Made by a program: the position numbers and the translations under genes | The notes under the pieces: model-generated | Told to the model about the DNA's origin: nothing | The model's input: the letters and a program-made list of their open reading frames with translations, nothing else | Database searches by the model: none | Assembly: GCF_033958435.1 (NCBI RefSeq) | Contig: NC_134138.1 | Location: 209,879,298 to 209,943,297, forward strand | Source of the DNA: Carettochelys insculpta | Taxonomy: Eukaryota; Chordata; Testudines; Carettochelyidae | Length of the DNA stretch: 64,000 nt | Direction: 5' to 3' | In this document: in pieces, positions 11,547 to 22,155 of the stretch | How the letters are laid out: the number at the start of each line of letters is the position of its first letter | Position numbering within the stretch: the first letter of the stretch is position 1

Positions 11547-13084
11547 GTGCATGCAGCAGCCGTGCCACGAGGTGCCCCTGCACAGCCCAGAGGGACACCA
11601 TGGCAGCCAGCCAGCCCCCAGAGCTCCCCCTCCAGGCCATCCCAGGCTTCCAGCCGGCAGGGTAGGAAGCAGGGCCCCTCCTGGACTGACTCTGAGCTCC
11701 GTGACCTGCTGGGGCTCTGGGGTGAGGAGGAGGTGCTGCACATCATGTGGAGCAAGCAGTGGAATGCGGAGGCGTTCGTCCAGCTGGCCAAGGGCCTGGC
11801 TGCCCAGGGTCACCCTGCCTGCACTCCTGACCATGTCAGGAGTAAGGTCAAGGAGTTGCAGCAGGGCTACCCCCAGGCCTGGGACTTGGCCAGCCGGTCT
11901 GGGGCTGCCCCTGCCGCTTGCCCCTATTACTGGGAGCTCAGGGCTATCCTGGACCCCCAGGGCACCTCCTCCCCCTCAGCCACCCTTGACACCATGGCCG
12001 ACAAGCCCCAGCTGGCTTCAGAGCCAGGGTCAGGTCCGGAGGCCAGCCCTGCCCCACAGAGCTAGAGCCGGGACCTTCCACCCCGGCCAGCAAGTGGTCC
12101 AGCAAGGAGGGGGAGCTCATGCTGGAGATCCCATCCCGCAGCTCCAGCCGGGTGTCCGCTAGATGGGCATCTCCTGATCCTGGCAGTGCACCATCAGGTA
12201 CATACCCCACAGGGCACAGACCCCTGAGCATGGGGCAGGGGCACCACTTGACCAGGGGCCTCACACATCCCCACAACACCCCAGCCTACCATGGCCCAGG
12301 CACACCACAGCACAGGGACGATGCCACAGCCACCAATGCCCAGCAGCACCTCCACCCATGGACAGTGCCGTGCCCCACCCCTGGTGGGAGGGGAGAGGGG
12401 CAGACCACTGGAAGGGGCCACCCACAGGATCACTGCACGCACCAATGGGGGATGGATGACGGGGAGACACAGGCCCTTGGGGGGATATGGGGTGGGCCAC
12501 GGGTCAAGGCTGAGCATTCACGGCTTCCCTTCCCCCTATTTCTGCAGCCGCACCATCCGTGGTCCCAGACAGCCCTCCGAGACCACCAGAACACCAGCGC
12601 CCGGGATCACCGCCTGCCCCAGGACAGGCCCAGCCCCGCCGGGGGCACCACCGCACCACATATGACCCTGAGGTGGCTGCAGCCCTCTGGTGCCAGGCAG
12701 ACCTCATGGAGCAGAGGATCCAATTCAAGGAGTGGGAGGCCCCTTGGCGCCGGGAGGCCTGGAGGGAGTTTATGGTCACTTTCAACCAGGTGGCCGACAC
12801 CTTTGAGGAGCTGGTGGCCCATCTGCGCCCCCGATGTCCTCCGTGCTGCCCTCCCCGCCGCCCCGCCTGCTGATGTCCCACCTGCTGCCCTGCCTGATGT
12901 CCTGCCTGCTGCCCCATCCACCAGCTCCTCAGGGCAGGAGACACCTGGGGCCGAGGCCCCGCCTTGGCCATACCTCCCCAACCTCCCAGCCCCCAGCCCG
13001 CCTTGCCGGGGACCCCGGCTGAGAGGGGGACCGGCCAGCCAAAAGTGGCGGGGCTCGCACCCTTCCACCCCCACTCCAGAATGA
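11547..13084 (+). pseudogene. Harbinger SANT/Myb-like DNA-binding protein, two exons, frameshifted
   Basis: In Harbinger elements this partner protein binds the transposon ends and helps bring the transposase to DNA in the nucleus. Exon 1 carries a trihelix/SANT-like domain at about residues 44-125 of the 11547 frame: PSWTDSELRDLLGLW at the start, then HVRSKVKELQQGY. A stop at 12063-12065 is explained by a one-base frameshift, because the adjacent frame continues LEPGPSTPASKWSSKEGELM. A phase-1 intron (12198-12547) joins to exon 2, which encodes YDPEVAAALWCQADLMEQR, a likely dimerisation segment. A second frameshift near 12830 leads into an Ala/Pro-rich tail. The start is unclear: CACCATGG at 11597-11604 is the best initiation context but is out of frame with the domain, which suggests another indel near 11610-11660. 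Confidence 0.8.
12198..12547 (+). other. Predicted intron of the SANT/Myb-like gene
   Basis: A donor CATCAG|GTACAT at 12197/12198 and an acceptor CCCTATTTCTGCAG at 12534-12547 with a pyrimidine-rich run join the 12119 frame to the YDPEVAAALW frame. The split codon has one base from exon 1 and two from exon 2. The frame match is the main support; there is no transcript evidence. Confidence 0.65.
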
Positions 13085-13383
13085 TGGGCCGATGTGTGGC
13101 CTGCCCATGTCTCCCCCCCGTACATAGTTGTCTCCACCCTGCATATAGTTATTTATCGTTGACCCCCCGTACATAGTTTATTGGAGATGTCCCCACTTGT
13201 ATATAGTTATTATTTTCATAGAATCTGTTTTATTTGCTAATATTATATGCCAAAAAGAGGCGACATTTTTGTTCCTGTAAATAATGATAGCTTTATTTTT
13301 CCAAAAACCTGTGTCCCGTGTGCTTTTGGTGAGGGTGGGGTGTGGGTGCTGGGGCACGGTGCAGGGATGGCCGGGGGGGTCGC
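13084..13383. promoter_or_regulatory. Convergent 3' region of the two Harbinger genes
   Basis: The 300 bases between the genes contain three or four copies of a CCCCGTACATAGTT-like motif (13118-13210), a small tandem repeat. Next comes an AT-rich stretch with TTTATTTTTCC at about 13290, which read on the - strand offers an A-rich 3' end for the transposase transcript. No TIR or other insertion is seen. Confidence 0.45.
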
Positions 13384-14510
13384 TCACTGGGCACTCTGGT
13401 CAAAGTACTCCCTTAGGGCCTCCCAGACCCAGACCCAGACCCCGTACTGGTGGGCCTGGTGGCTCGGGGCGGCGGCTGGCTTGGGGTAGGCTGTTGCAGC
13501 CTCCTGTGCCCAGCCCTGCACAAAGGCTTCCCCCTTGCTTTCCACCAGGTTGCGGAGTGTGCAGCAGGCCCCCACAACCTGGGGGATGTTTGGGAGGCCC
13601 AGGTCTAGGCATGCCAGGGAGCAACACCAGCGGCCTTTCAGGCGCCCGAAGGCTCGCTCGACCACTTGTCGGGTATGGTTGAGTCGGGCTTTGTAGTGCT
13701 CCTGACAATCAGTGAGGTGGCCTGTATAGGGCCACATAAGCCAGGGCTGGAGGGGGTATGCCACATCCTCCACAAGGCAGAGGGGTACGGTGGTGGTATC
13801 CCCCAGAGGGATCTCCCTCTGGGGGATGTAGGTCCCCGCCTGCAGTTGGCAGCATAGTCTCAAATTCAGGGAAACGCGTGCGTTGTGGGTAGAGCTGGGC
13901 CAGCCCACGTAGATGTCCTGGAAGTGGCCACGGCTGTCCACCATGGCCTGCAGGACCACAGAGTGGTAGCCCATCCTGTTGATGTAGCGGCCACCACTGT
14001 GGTCTGGGGCGCAGATGGGGATGTGGGTCCAATCAAGGGCTCCAAAGCAGTTGGGGAATCCCAAGGTGGCGAATCCCTCGATGGCTGCGTCCAGGTCCCC
14101 AACTCGGACGACCCTCTTCAGAAGTAGGGCACTGAGTGCACGCACCACCTGTGGGGAGGGAACATGGGTGCCTGTGAGGGTTTGCAGAGTGTGACCCCCT
14201 CACCCAGGCCCCCCTCACCCTGGCCCCCTTCTCAGCCCCCCTCCCCAGGTCGTCCTCCTATGGCTCCCCTCCCCAGGACCCCCTCCCCAGGGGGTTCAGC
14301 CCCAGGCCTCCGTACCTCCATCAGGACAGCCCCGACTGTGGCCTTTCCCACTCCAAACTGCTGGCCCACGGAGCGGTAGCTGTCTGGAGTGTCCAGCTTC
14401 CAGACAGCTATTGCTACCCTCTTCTCAATGGGGAGGGTGCGCTGCATCCGGGTGTCGTGGTGTCTGAGTGTGGGGGTGAGCCACTGGCAGAGCTCCATGA
14501 AGGTCTGCTA
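13384..14510 (-). pseudogene. PIF/Harbinger DD35E transposase, two exons, one in-frame stop
   Basis: This is the nuclease that cuts and re-inserts the element. Exon 2 (14148-13384) holds the DDE nuclease fold: D39 in GALDWTHIPI, D128 in CLVEDVAYPLQPWLM and E164 in VVERAFGRLKGRW, a DD35E triad with all three acids kept. Family signatures GYHSVVLQAMVD and GTYIPQREIPLGD are also present. Exon 1 has MELCQWLTPTLR and KRVAIAVWKLDTPDSYRSVG, the helix-turn-helix-like N-terminal region. It joins by donor GTACGG at 14315 and acceptor CCCCACAG ending at 14149, keeping the frame. Upstream, the same frame is open back to about 14860 (WWEHLVMGEWNDEQWLRNFHMS) but is cut by TAG at 14510-14508. Apart from that stop, the frame is continuous over both exons. 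Its partner is the SANT-like gene that converges on it. Confidence 0.88.
14149..14315 (-). other. Predicted intron of the Harbinger transposase
   Basis: On the - strand, exon 1 ends CTGATGGAG|GTACGG and exon 2 begins after CCCTCCCCACAG|GTGGTG. Exon 1 ends on a complete codon, so the reading frame stays open across the 167-bp intron. The interior is C-rich on + (CCCCTCCCCAGG repeats). The frame and splice-site fit are sequence evidence; there is no transcript evidence. Confidence 0.7.
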
Positions 14511-15158
14511 GCTCATGTGGAAGTTCCGCAGCCACTGTTCGTCATTCCATTCCCCCATAACCAGGTGCTCCCACCACTCGGTGCTGGAGGGGTAGCTCCA
14601 GAGTCGGCGGGGCACCCAGCGGGGGGGAAGCAGGAGGGCCCGATGGTCGGGGGCATCTCCTGGTGCTCCTGGGGAGGGCTCCCATTCCAGAAGCTGCTGG
14701 GCAGCTGCCCAGCCAGCATCTAGAAGGGTGCCTGCTCCACGGGAGGCGGCTTGTAGGGCTTCCAGCTGCTGCTGGACGTCCGTGTCTGCGGGCTCGAGGT
14801 CTGCGAGGCTTGTATTACCAACGCAGGGCTGCTCGTGTGGTGCAGGCCAAGTGTGTCTGGGAGGGGCCCTTTAAGGGAGCGGCCTGCAGCTGCCACGGAA
14901 GGGCTTGTGTGCTCTGTGACCCGGTCTGTGGGCTTTCCTGGCCTCTTATTTCGAAAGAGGGGGCTTGCGTGTGTGGATGCTCCGCATTTCCTTCCGGGTG
15001 GCTCTTTTCGATGTTCCCCGGTGCTACTTCAACATTGAATGTCGACGTTGCCAGCCCTGGAGGACGTGTAGACGATAATCGTCGAAGTAGCCTATTTCGA
15101 TGTTCTTACTTCGAAATGGGCTACTTCGACGTAGTGTCCTAGTGTAGACGTAGCCTTA

Positions 15159-15689
15159 GTGAATGAAATACAGTGGGGAAAATAAGTACTAGCCTGTATT
15201 TTTATCTGTTCATTAAAGACAACCCAAATTTCTTTAAAGTTTAAAGAAATGTTTGGAACCCACTTTTGCCCACTATTGCATTTGCCCTAATGCCAGATCC
15301 TTCTGGATATTCATGAGGAGTAAAGGGAGGCACATTTCCCCCAGACAAAACTTCCTGCTGCCTCTCCCTTCTGATTCACTGTCTCTATACCCTGTGCCGC
15401 ATCCCAGAAGCCTCCATTCCTGCTGCTTCTCCATCTGGCTCCAGCTCCTTTGCCCCCTTCCCAAGGCCTCAAGCCTATATGAACTAGCAGCCTGTCAGGA
15501 GATCACCCATGTTCCCTCAGTTCCTGCTATAACCTGCCCTTCCCAAGGGAGTGAACTTTCAGTAGCTGTCTGGGAAGCCAGTCTTCTCATTAGGGCTTCT
15601 TGCAGCAGACCTTCTTTGGTCTGGCCTTCAGCTTCCTTTTATACAGGCTGGCTGGGCCCTGATTGGCTGGTCTAGCCAATGCCCTAATG
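15159..15689. repeat. Repeat-like non-coding DNA
   Basis: No gene is visible. From about 15440 the C/T-rich sequence with CCTGATTGGCTGG resembles the middle of a dispersed reptile repeat that may resume beyond the MITE near 16000. This is inference from texture and the resumption only. Confidence 0.3.
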
Positions 15690-16000
15690 CAGGGGTGGGC
15701 CAATACCAGCCCATTGGCCTGATCCAGTCTACCAGGATTGCTCCCTGGCAGGCCCCTATCTCTATATTTACCAGCACCTCCACAGGTATTGGGCATTCAC
15801 AGCTCTCATTGGCCATGGATCATGATTCACAGTTAGTGGGAGTGGCATAAAGCAGTGTCCCCATCTGCACAGGTTCCCGCCACTCCCATTGGCCACGAAT
15901 GGTAATCCACAGCCAATGAAAGCAGTGATCATCCAATACTTGCAGTGGCACATGTAAGTATAGTGACAGTCTGCCAGGGACTAGCCTGAATGGGCTGCTG
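15690..16000. mobile_element. hAT-like MITE, right edge uncertain
   Basis: The left end CAGGGGTGGGCCAATA is a typical CAGGGGT hAT terminus. The interior has repeated CATTGGC/GCCAATG and CCACAG motifs in both orientations, as in many hAT MITEs. A clean right terminus or 8-bp duplication could not be found, so the right coordinate is approximate. Confidence 0.5.
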
Positions 16001-16129
16001 CTTTTTTATTGACCCCCTCCCACGCCACACTAAGCCCTGCAGCCACTTCTTTGGCATCCTGCCAAGCAGTCTCCCTTGGCTGGCTTTAACCCTCCCAAGG
16101 CCTGTGTGTAGCAGGTGCCCTATCACAAT

Positions 16130-18055
16130 CACCATTCCTTCCCAAGAAGTGAACTCTCATGGTGTGTTCAGTTCACCTTACACAGAAGATGTGCTCCGCA
16201 GAATATACCCCTAAAACCACATGGATATATAGGGTGCTTGTTTAAAATGTAGTGCTTTCCATGGCTCCCAAGATTGCACTTTCCAATTACTTTATTTTCC
16301 TGGTAACAGGATGCACCCGTCTGCTCTCTGGTTTTCAGATACAGCATTATGGACTAGTTCCCTTGACTTACCTGTACCAAGGTAGAACAATTCTTCTCCA
16401 TGACAGGTTTCCTGTCTGCCAATGCCAAATGCTGAGTTGGTAGGCTCCCAATATACCCACACACAATTAATGTGGAGGTATGGGTTTGCGTATGGGGTCA
16501 TGTAAGCTATGTGCATTGGCTAACAACAGCATCACCATAATTAACAATGAGGAGCAAAAGGGCAAAGAGAGTGCTGCCCTGTCTGCTGCTAGGGTCGTGA
16601 TAGTAAAAAAATAAAGTGAATGTTCAGCTTAGACAACCAAAACGGAGCAACATTAAGGCTTTACTCCTTCCTCCACAAATATTCTCCTCTCTCATGAGGG
16701 ACTTGCTAAAAGGTCTCTATATTCCCAGACATTATCCTCTACCTAGGTTTAGTCTCATGCTCTAATATCAACTGGAACAGGCAGAATTTCAAAAAGGGTT
16801 TCATCCTATCTGTTAAATCAGTCCTCTTTCCTGTCACTGAACACATTGCAGCAAAATCATTATCTATTCACACAGCATTGTTGGATTTAACCTGGGAGCC
16901 ATTTTTTTCTCTCTCAAGAAATCCTGAAAGAGAGGGGAAGGGGGAGCAAATTCCTCCTGATTTGTTTTGTTGAGTGGAAAATATGTTCCTACCTCTCTTG
17001 TGGGACAGACCATGAGGAACTGGCCCATGAACTGTGGATCTCAGGAAACCTTCAGGAAGAAAGGATCATCCATTGCACCTCCACTTTGAATGTGAGTCCT
17101 TGACAAGCCCCCGTGGCCCACCATGCCATCTTCATTCTCTCCACACCAGAACATGTGGCACACTCTGCTTTTCCTCTGGCAGGAAGATTGTTTCCAATTG
17201 GTTATAACTTATTTACCATTTGGAATAAAACCAAATGAAATGTTTCCCATGAAAAAATTTACATCTGCGTACTGCAAGGCACATTCTCAGAGTCTTTTAA
17301 AAAGTCTGTCCTCAGCCATGAGGCCTAAAAAATGCTTTTTGTTTACAATTTTTCCTTGCCATATTTAAGCATGTATGGATTCTGTTTGTTTTTCTCATTA
17401 TTCTAAACTTACATGAAATTTAAGATACATTTCACATTGGCAAATTCTGCTAGATATATATTTTGAATAACATTAAGGAAAGAATGATTTTTTTCTTTTT
17501 AAAAACAAAAAAAAACTGGTTTGGAAGTGAAGTATTGATTTAATTATTTTGTTCCTTCAGGAATAGCCCAGGTTCAATCTGCACATTCTACAATGTAGAG
17601 CCTCTTAGAAGTATTTATGTATAGACAGGCTAACTTTGAACAAAATATATTTAAAATAGTGCTTTTGTGAGAACTACAAAACCTCCTACAAAAAAAACCA
17701 ACACATTATTTTCACCTTTATTCAAAGAAAAGAAGCAATCTTCCTCTTAGGTCAGTACAATACGAAGAAAGCATTCAATGGTGAATTTCTCTGAATCCAA
17801 ATGCAAAGGTCCGCAAAATAAGCGGAGATAAATCGGAACACTCTGAAAGGACAGGTGCTCATCTGAAAAAATAGCTGTGTGCCAGTTGTACAAAATGTAA
17901 CCTTCTGAAGCTAACCTCCTCGCTGATAGTGGGAAAGGAAAAGGAATGAAATTCAAACAACTAAAATGGCTCACAGGATGCTAATAAACAGCTTCATTAA
18001 CCTTACATATCCTTGAACAATCAGAAAAGACATAGTCTGCACATGTAAGCTTTTT
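16130..18055. other. AT-rich non-coding region
   Basis: I see no gene or clear mobile element. Short frames overlap on both strands without domain content. Confidence 0.45.
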
Positions 18056-18061
18056 TCTCTG

Positions 18062-18266
18062 GGGCCTGGTCTACTAAGAAAATTAGATCACTAACAAATA
18101 TTGGTCAGAGGTGTGAACTTTCCACAACCCAAGCAGCATATTCAAGTCAACCCAATGTAGCACCGTAATGCTAGCGGAATCCTCATGTTTGCATCGGTGG
18201 AATCTACCCTGACGCACTACAGCGGCAAAGCTGTACAGCTGAAACATTCAAAGAGTGGACGAGCCC
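18062..18266. mobile_element. MITE with GGGCCTGGTCTAC terminus
   Basis: The left end GGGCCTGGTCTACTAAG and the complement of the right end, GGGCTCGTCCACTC, form an imperfect TIR. Interior blocks (ACTACAGCGGCAAAGCTG) match a common MITE architecture with a CTACAGCGGC-type right part. A related right part may exist at 44760-44885. No duplication is obvious. Confidence 0.55.
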
Positions 18267-18497
18267 TAAGAATTCCATCCATTATATTAGTACTTACAGT
18301 CTGTATTATCTGGGCCCTATTCTCTGCCGCTCATAAGCTCCTTTAAACTATTCGGGCAGCATGAAGTGACATTGGCAATGGCTTTTTACCTCATCGCCTT
18401 TGCCCATCTCTAGCAATATACGATTCCTAGATGGTGCAGAATTGAGGCAATGTTACCACTCTGATTCCCTACACAGCCCCTAGAATAAGAGAGGTGC

Positions 18498-19169
18498 TGT
18501 GGGCACAGCCGTTTGTGGCGTGGCCACAACAGTGTTGCAAGCCATGACCTGCACGCACCCCGTGCATGATCAAGGCTTTGCTACCCAACAGAACCCAGCA
18601 TGCCAGTGTGCGTTGACAACCCTCCCCCCCCCGAGGAGCTAAGGGCTCAGTCACATACAAGGAAACGGGGCCAGCTAAGGGCTTAGTCACATATGCCGAA
18701 GTGAGACCACCACCTCACCAAGCATTAAAAGCTCCTAAAAAGGAAAAACTCCTAAAAAGGGCAAAAGGGCACAATGCACTGACATTGGCCCAGGGGTTGC
18801 TTCTTTGTCCAAACCTCAATAAAAAGTTAACTCCCCGCTCCCAAATCAGAGACATGTGTACCTTGACAAGCTGATTGGCCAGCCCAAGTCACTTGTCCCT
18901 CCTGCCAAAAATCTGGATCCTTTCAGCTAGATGTTGGTGTGGGCTCTGCTTGCCATCTGCAGTTTGGTAACTTCTCCATAAGTACAGGCTTTCCCCTGTC
19001 CGTCACTTGACATTGTGTTGGGGTAGATGGCTAGAGCATGGCAGGTATTCCTTCTTAATTCCCCCTCATAATATTGATTAAGCCATTGTTAATAAAGCTT
19101 TTTTATGCTCACTGCTTGTCTCGCCTCCATCCACCACTCGTCCAGTGAAACCCTTTTACTCCCGGGACA
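18498..19169 (+). mobile_element. Solo LTR, 672 bp, 5-bp target duplication
   Basis: The unit begins TGTGGGCACAG and ends CCCGGGACA, the TG..CA pair of LTRs. It is flanked by exact GGTGC repeats (18493-18497 and 19170-19174). A polyadenylation signal AATAAA at 19091-19096, followed by a T-rich run and a GC-poor to GC-richer transition, puts the 3' end of the LTR on the right, so the orientation is +. No adjoining retroviral or gypsy-type genes are present, so this is a recombination-derived solo LTR. Whether it is from an endogenous retrovirus or a Gypsy-type element cannot be decided. Confidence 0.85.
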
Positions 19170-19174
19170 GGTGC

Positions 19175-20099
19175 TTAGCTAGGATAGATAAGTGACTGGA
19201 GTTCATTGCATTCTGGTACTTCTCAGTTGCCAGTGGGCTTCAAGCAGCCCAAGCAATAAGTTAAAGCAGTCCTGTGGGTCCGAATGCTGGTAAGTTCAAA
19301 GTTGGCCGAAGTCCACCTGTACTGAACACAGAAATTAAGTGACAGAGAATCAAGTCTCCTAAGTCCTGGGGAATTTACACAATTTAGATACCGTTTTCTA
19401 ATGCAGAAAGTTATTTTAAAAAGTAGATTTACTTTTACAAATCTCTTTCAAAGAGCGATGGCGCCATACCCACTCCCAGCCTGGTATCAATCTGAGATAT
19501 TTACTGTTGTCAGCCAGTTAAGGAATTTAACGTGGATTGTTTAAAACTGCTATTGAAAACTCACAATAACCAGAATTCCTATATCGATTAGATATTGGGA
19601 AGCAATAAGGCCAATCCCCTGCCATTAATTTTTCAAGAGTCCTTGTAAAACAGGTACTTTCCAAAAATACGTGATAAAAATAGGAAGGGAGACAGGAATA
19701 CAATACCTTGGTTGCTGATTGATTTTTTTTTTTAAAGATTGAAAAAAAATGCCTTACATAATAAGCCATGATGAATTTCCAGTCGCGTTATCTTGTGGTC
19801 ATCCCAGAGAGTGACAATAGACGAAAAGCTGCTTTTTGTTCAGTTTCCATCAAAATGAGACTGCTTATTGGGGTACTGATAGCTTTATCCCCTTACATTT
19901 TATCAGGGCTTTTCTTTTAGATCTGGAGGAAATAATGTCTTTGTTTGTTTGTGACTGGAAGATAATTTTTAGGCCTCTTTTCTTTATGCCTTCTGTTCAA
20001 AATATGAAATTAAGGTGAACTAAACAAAGAAGGAGTGAAGAGCCAAATGTCATGTCCTGCACTGAGCAGTTGAACCAGGATGCAAATTTTCTGGGACAT
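19175..20099. other. Non-coding region
   Basis: Nothing recognisable is seen; short frames only. There are T- and A-rich tracts near 19725-19750. Confidence 0.45.
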
Positions 20100-20350
20100 T
20101 ATAGGGGCTCTTTGGCATACTTGGCTTAATCTAATTCTTGACTTCCCCCCGCCCCTCTGCTCTCTGATTTGCCCACCTTGATATTTTTTTTTCTGATTTG
20201 TCAACCTAGATTACTATTTTTGGTTCTCTGTGCCTTAAATATTGAGTCTGTTCTGGTCTGGCTATGGTCTGAAGAAGTGGGTCTGTCCCACGAAAGCTCA
20301 CCTAATAAATTATTTTGTTAGTCTTTAAAGTGCTACTTGACTACTTTTTT
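20100..20350 (+). mobile_element. Penelope-like element terminus (type A)
   Basis: The segment matches the reverse complement of 41996-42245 over its length: CTGATTTGTCAACCTAGATT, TTTTTGGTTCTCTGTGCC, GTCTGTTCTGG and the terminal block ending GTTAGTC..AAAGTGCTAC. It contains a hammerhead-like core, CTGAAGA, a GTGGG..CCCAC helix and GAAAGC, at about 20270-20296. Terminal repeats with hammerhead ribozymes are known for Penelope-like retroelements. The GC-hairpin expected after GAAA is lost here. Confidence 0.75.
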
Positions 20351-20903
20351 GTTTTGAGCAGTTCAGGTTTTACTAACCATGAATATTGCTGAAAGACAGA
20401 CAAGGGAGAACAAAACAGGGATCTAGTTTAACTCAGTTGAAAAATAAGAAAGAAAAGCGCTGAAAGGGAGGAGTATGAGGATGGAAAGCAAAATCTAAAC
20501 CAAAAGGTAAAAGGGACACAAAAGCTTGGCACAGCATCAAGAATCTGGAGAGCTGTTAGAGAGATAATACAAATATATTTTTAGAAAAGAAAAGAAAAAT
20601 AACTAGTACCCTTCTGTGTTAATGAACAGCATGCAAAAGGCCAAATGAATGGGAACAAGAGACTGCATGCAGAAGGCTTAGAACAGCATTACAGCTGAAC
20701 AAGCACAAGGCCCATGACCCCATGGCTCAGCTACAACAGCCTGATAGTTTCCTTGTTCGGGTAGCCCTTTCATTCTTTATAGTTTTGTTCTTGTGAAGTT
20801 ACAGCCATCTGCTGGCAGTATTCTCTCACTGCTACCCTGACAGCATGGTAAATTTCATACAAAGAAACAGCAACATCACCAAAAACTTCCATGACCCTAA
20901 ATA
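20351..20903. other. Non-coding spacer
   Basis: No gene or repeat is recognised. Confidence 0.45.
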
Positions 20904-21227
20904 CAGGTTGAACTTCTCTTGTCCAGCACCCTCAATACCTGACCGATGACGACCAAGAGAATTTACTGGACCACTGAAGGTCAATATTGTCTAGCAGCAT
21001 TACGAGCACTTCAACTGCTTATTGGGCTCATAGAAGACATGTAGGAATAAATTAGAACTAAACAACAGCACAGAACACTGACAGCCAGGGCTGGTGGCTG
21101 TAAACAAACTTTATGGGACCACAGGAAACTTGGCCACATCCATAAGTGGTCATCCAGCTAACTAAAATGAGGCTGGATTACGGATGTTGCCAGACAAGAG
21201 AGTTCCAGATTAGAGAAGTTCAACCTA
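20904..21227 (+). mobile_element. Tigger-like MITE, copy 1
   Basis: The TIR is CAGGTTGAACTTCTC, matched at the right by GAGAAGTTCAACCT. TA dinucleotides flank it (20902-20903 and 21228-21229), as in Tc1/mariner-type elements. Interior landmarks shared with the other four copies are GGTCAATATTGTCTAGCAGC, TGGGCTC..AGAAGAC and AAACTTTATGGGACC. There is no transposase; it is mobilised in trans. The Tigger assignment rests on the TIR theme and TA duplication. Confidence 0.75.
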
Positions 21228-21229
21228 TA

Positions 21230-21826
21230 TTCCAAGACCATGCCCCAATCTATAGATTTGATTAATTTACTCATCTTTTGCTGATTTCCAATGCAACCAG
21301 GCAGACAGCAGCCCCATCTTAAGGCTGATCCCCTCATTAAAATTAGGCCTCTCTCTCTCTTGCTCTCTCTCTCTGCATATATATATATGGGCCTTATCAA
21401 ATTTGGAACCACTGGAGCTATAGGAAAGCTAAAGACAAATTGACTAGAATAGGCTTCCTGGATGAGAGACAGCTGTTGCAGCTGAGCAAAATTTAGGGCA
21501 TAAGGTTGCTCTTGAAAAATACCTTTTGAAACTGCTGTGCTAAGAAAGGACTAAAGTAATGAATAAAATAGTCAGACCATCACTACCCTACTTAGTTCTT
21601 TTGTTCATAATCTGAAGTTACTGAACAAATGTTTAGGGCCCCAATGGCTCAGTTTGCTAAACAAGACTGGGGAGAAGACATTGATAGGGAGACTTTTGTT
21701 TAACTAGATAATAAACATAAATATTAAAAAAAACCATCTTTAAAGAGCTTGCCTACGGAGCAGCAATAACCATGGAAAAGCTTCATCCACTAATAGCCCT
21801 TATAATCATGGATGCTAACTTAGGTG
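21230..21826. repeat. Spacer with CT/TA microsatellite
   Basis: A (CT)n run with adjoining (AT)n lies at 21349-21389. The rest is non-coding with no recognised repeat. Confidence 0.6.
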
Positions 21827-21828
21827 TA

Positions 21829-22155
21829 CAGTTTGAAACTCTCTAATACAGAACTGTCTCATTTGACAACATCCATAATCCAGCATGATTTTAGTTAGCT
21901 GAATGGCCATTTATCATGGGTGTGGACAAGTTTCCCATTGTCCTGTAAAGTTTGCTTACAGCCACCAGTCCTGGCTCTCAGTGTTCTGTGCTGTTACTTA
22001 GCTGTAGTTTACCCCTAAATGTCATATAAGAGCCCAGTAAACAGTGGAAGTGGTAGAAATATGCTAGATAAATACAGACCTTCTGTGGTCTGGCAAATTC
22101 TGTCTTTGGGCACCAGTCAGGTCCCTAGGGTGCTGGACAAAAGAGGTTCAACATG
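21829..22155 (-). mobile_element. Tigger-like MITE, copy 2 (inverted)
   Basis: This is the reverse orientation of the 20904 element: CATGATTTTAGTTAGCTG, GGACAAGTTTCCC, CAGCCACCAGTCCTGGCTC and a right end GAGGTTCAACATG followed by TA. TA also precedes the left end at 21827-21828. Copies 1 and 2 lie about 600 bp apart head to tail in opposite orientation. Confidence 0.75.

Larger units (their letters stand above)
11185..15155. mobile_element. PIF/Harbinger DNA transposon, about 3.97 kb, two genes
   Basis: The ends are GGCTGCATCTACACTAG and the complement of GGCTACGTCTACACTAG. Both are flanked by the trinucleotide TTA (11182-11184 and 15156-15158), the TWA-type duplication of PIF/Harbinger. The terminal kilobases carry further CTACTTCGAAGT-like subterminal motifs. 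Inside are two convergent genes: a SANT/Myb-like protein on + and a DDE transposase on -, the canonical organisation of the superfamily. The element is a GC-rich island in AT-rich surroundings. It carries only a few lesions, so it is comparatively young. Confidence 0.93.

Noticed and set aside
12119..13084. A 321-codon frame on + read as one protein
   Set aside because: It crosses a likely intron (12198-12547), and its middle is low-complexity Pro/His-rich sequence without domain character. Only its first part and its 3' end appear to be real coding sequence of the SANT-like gene.
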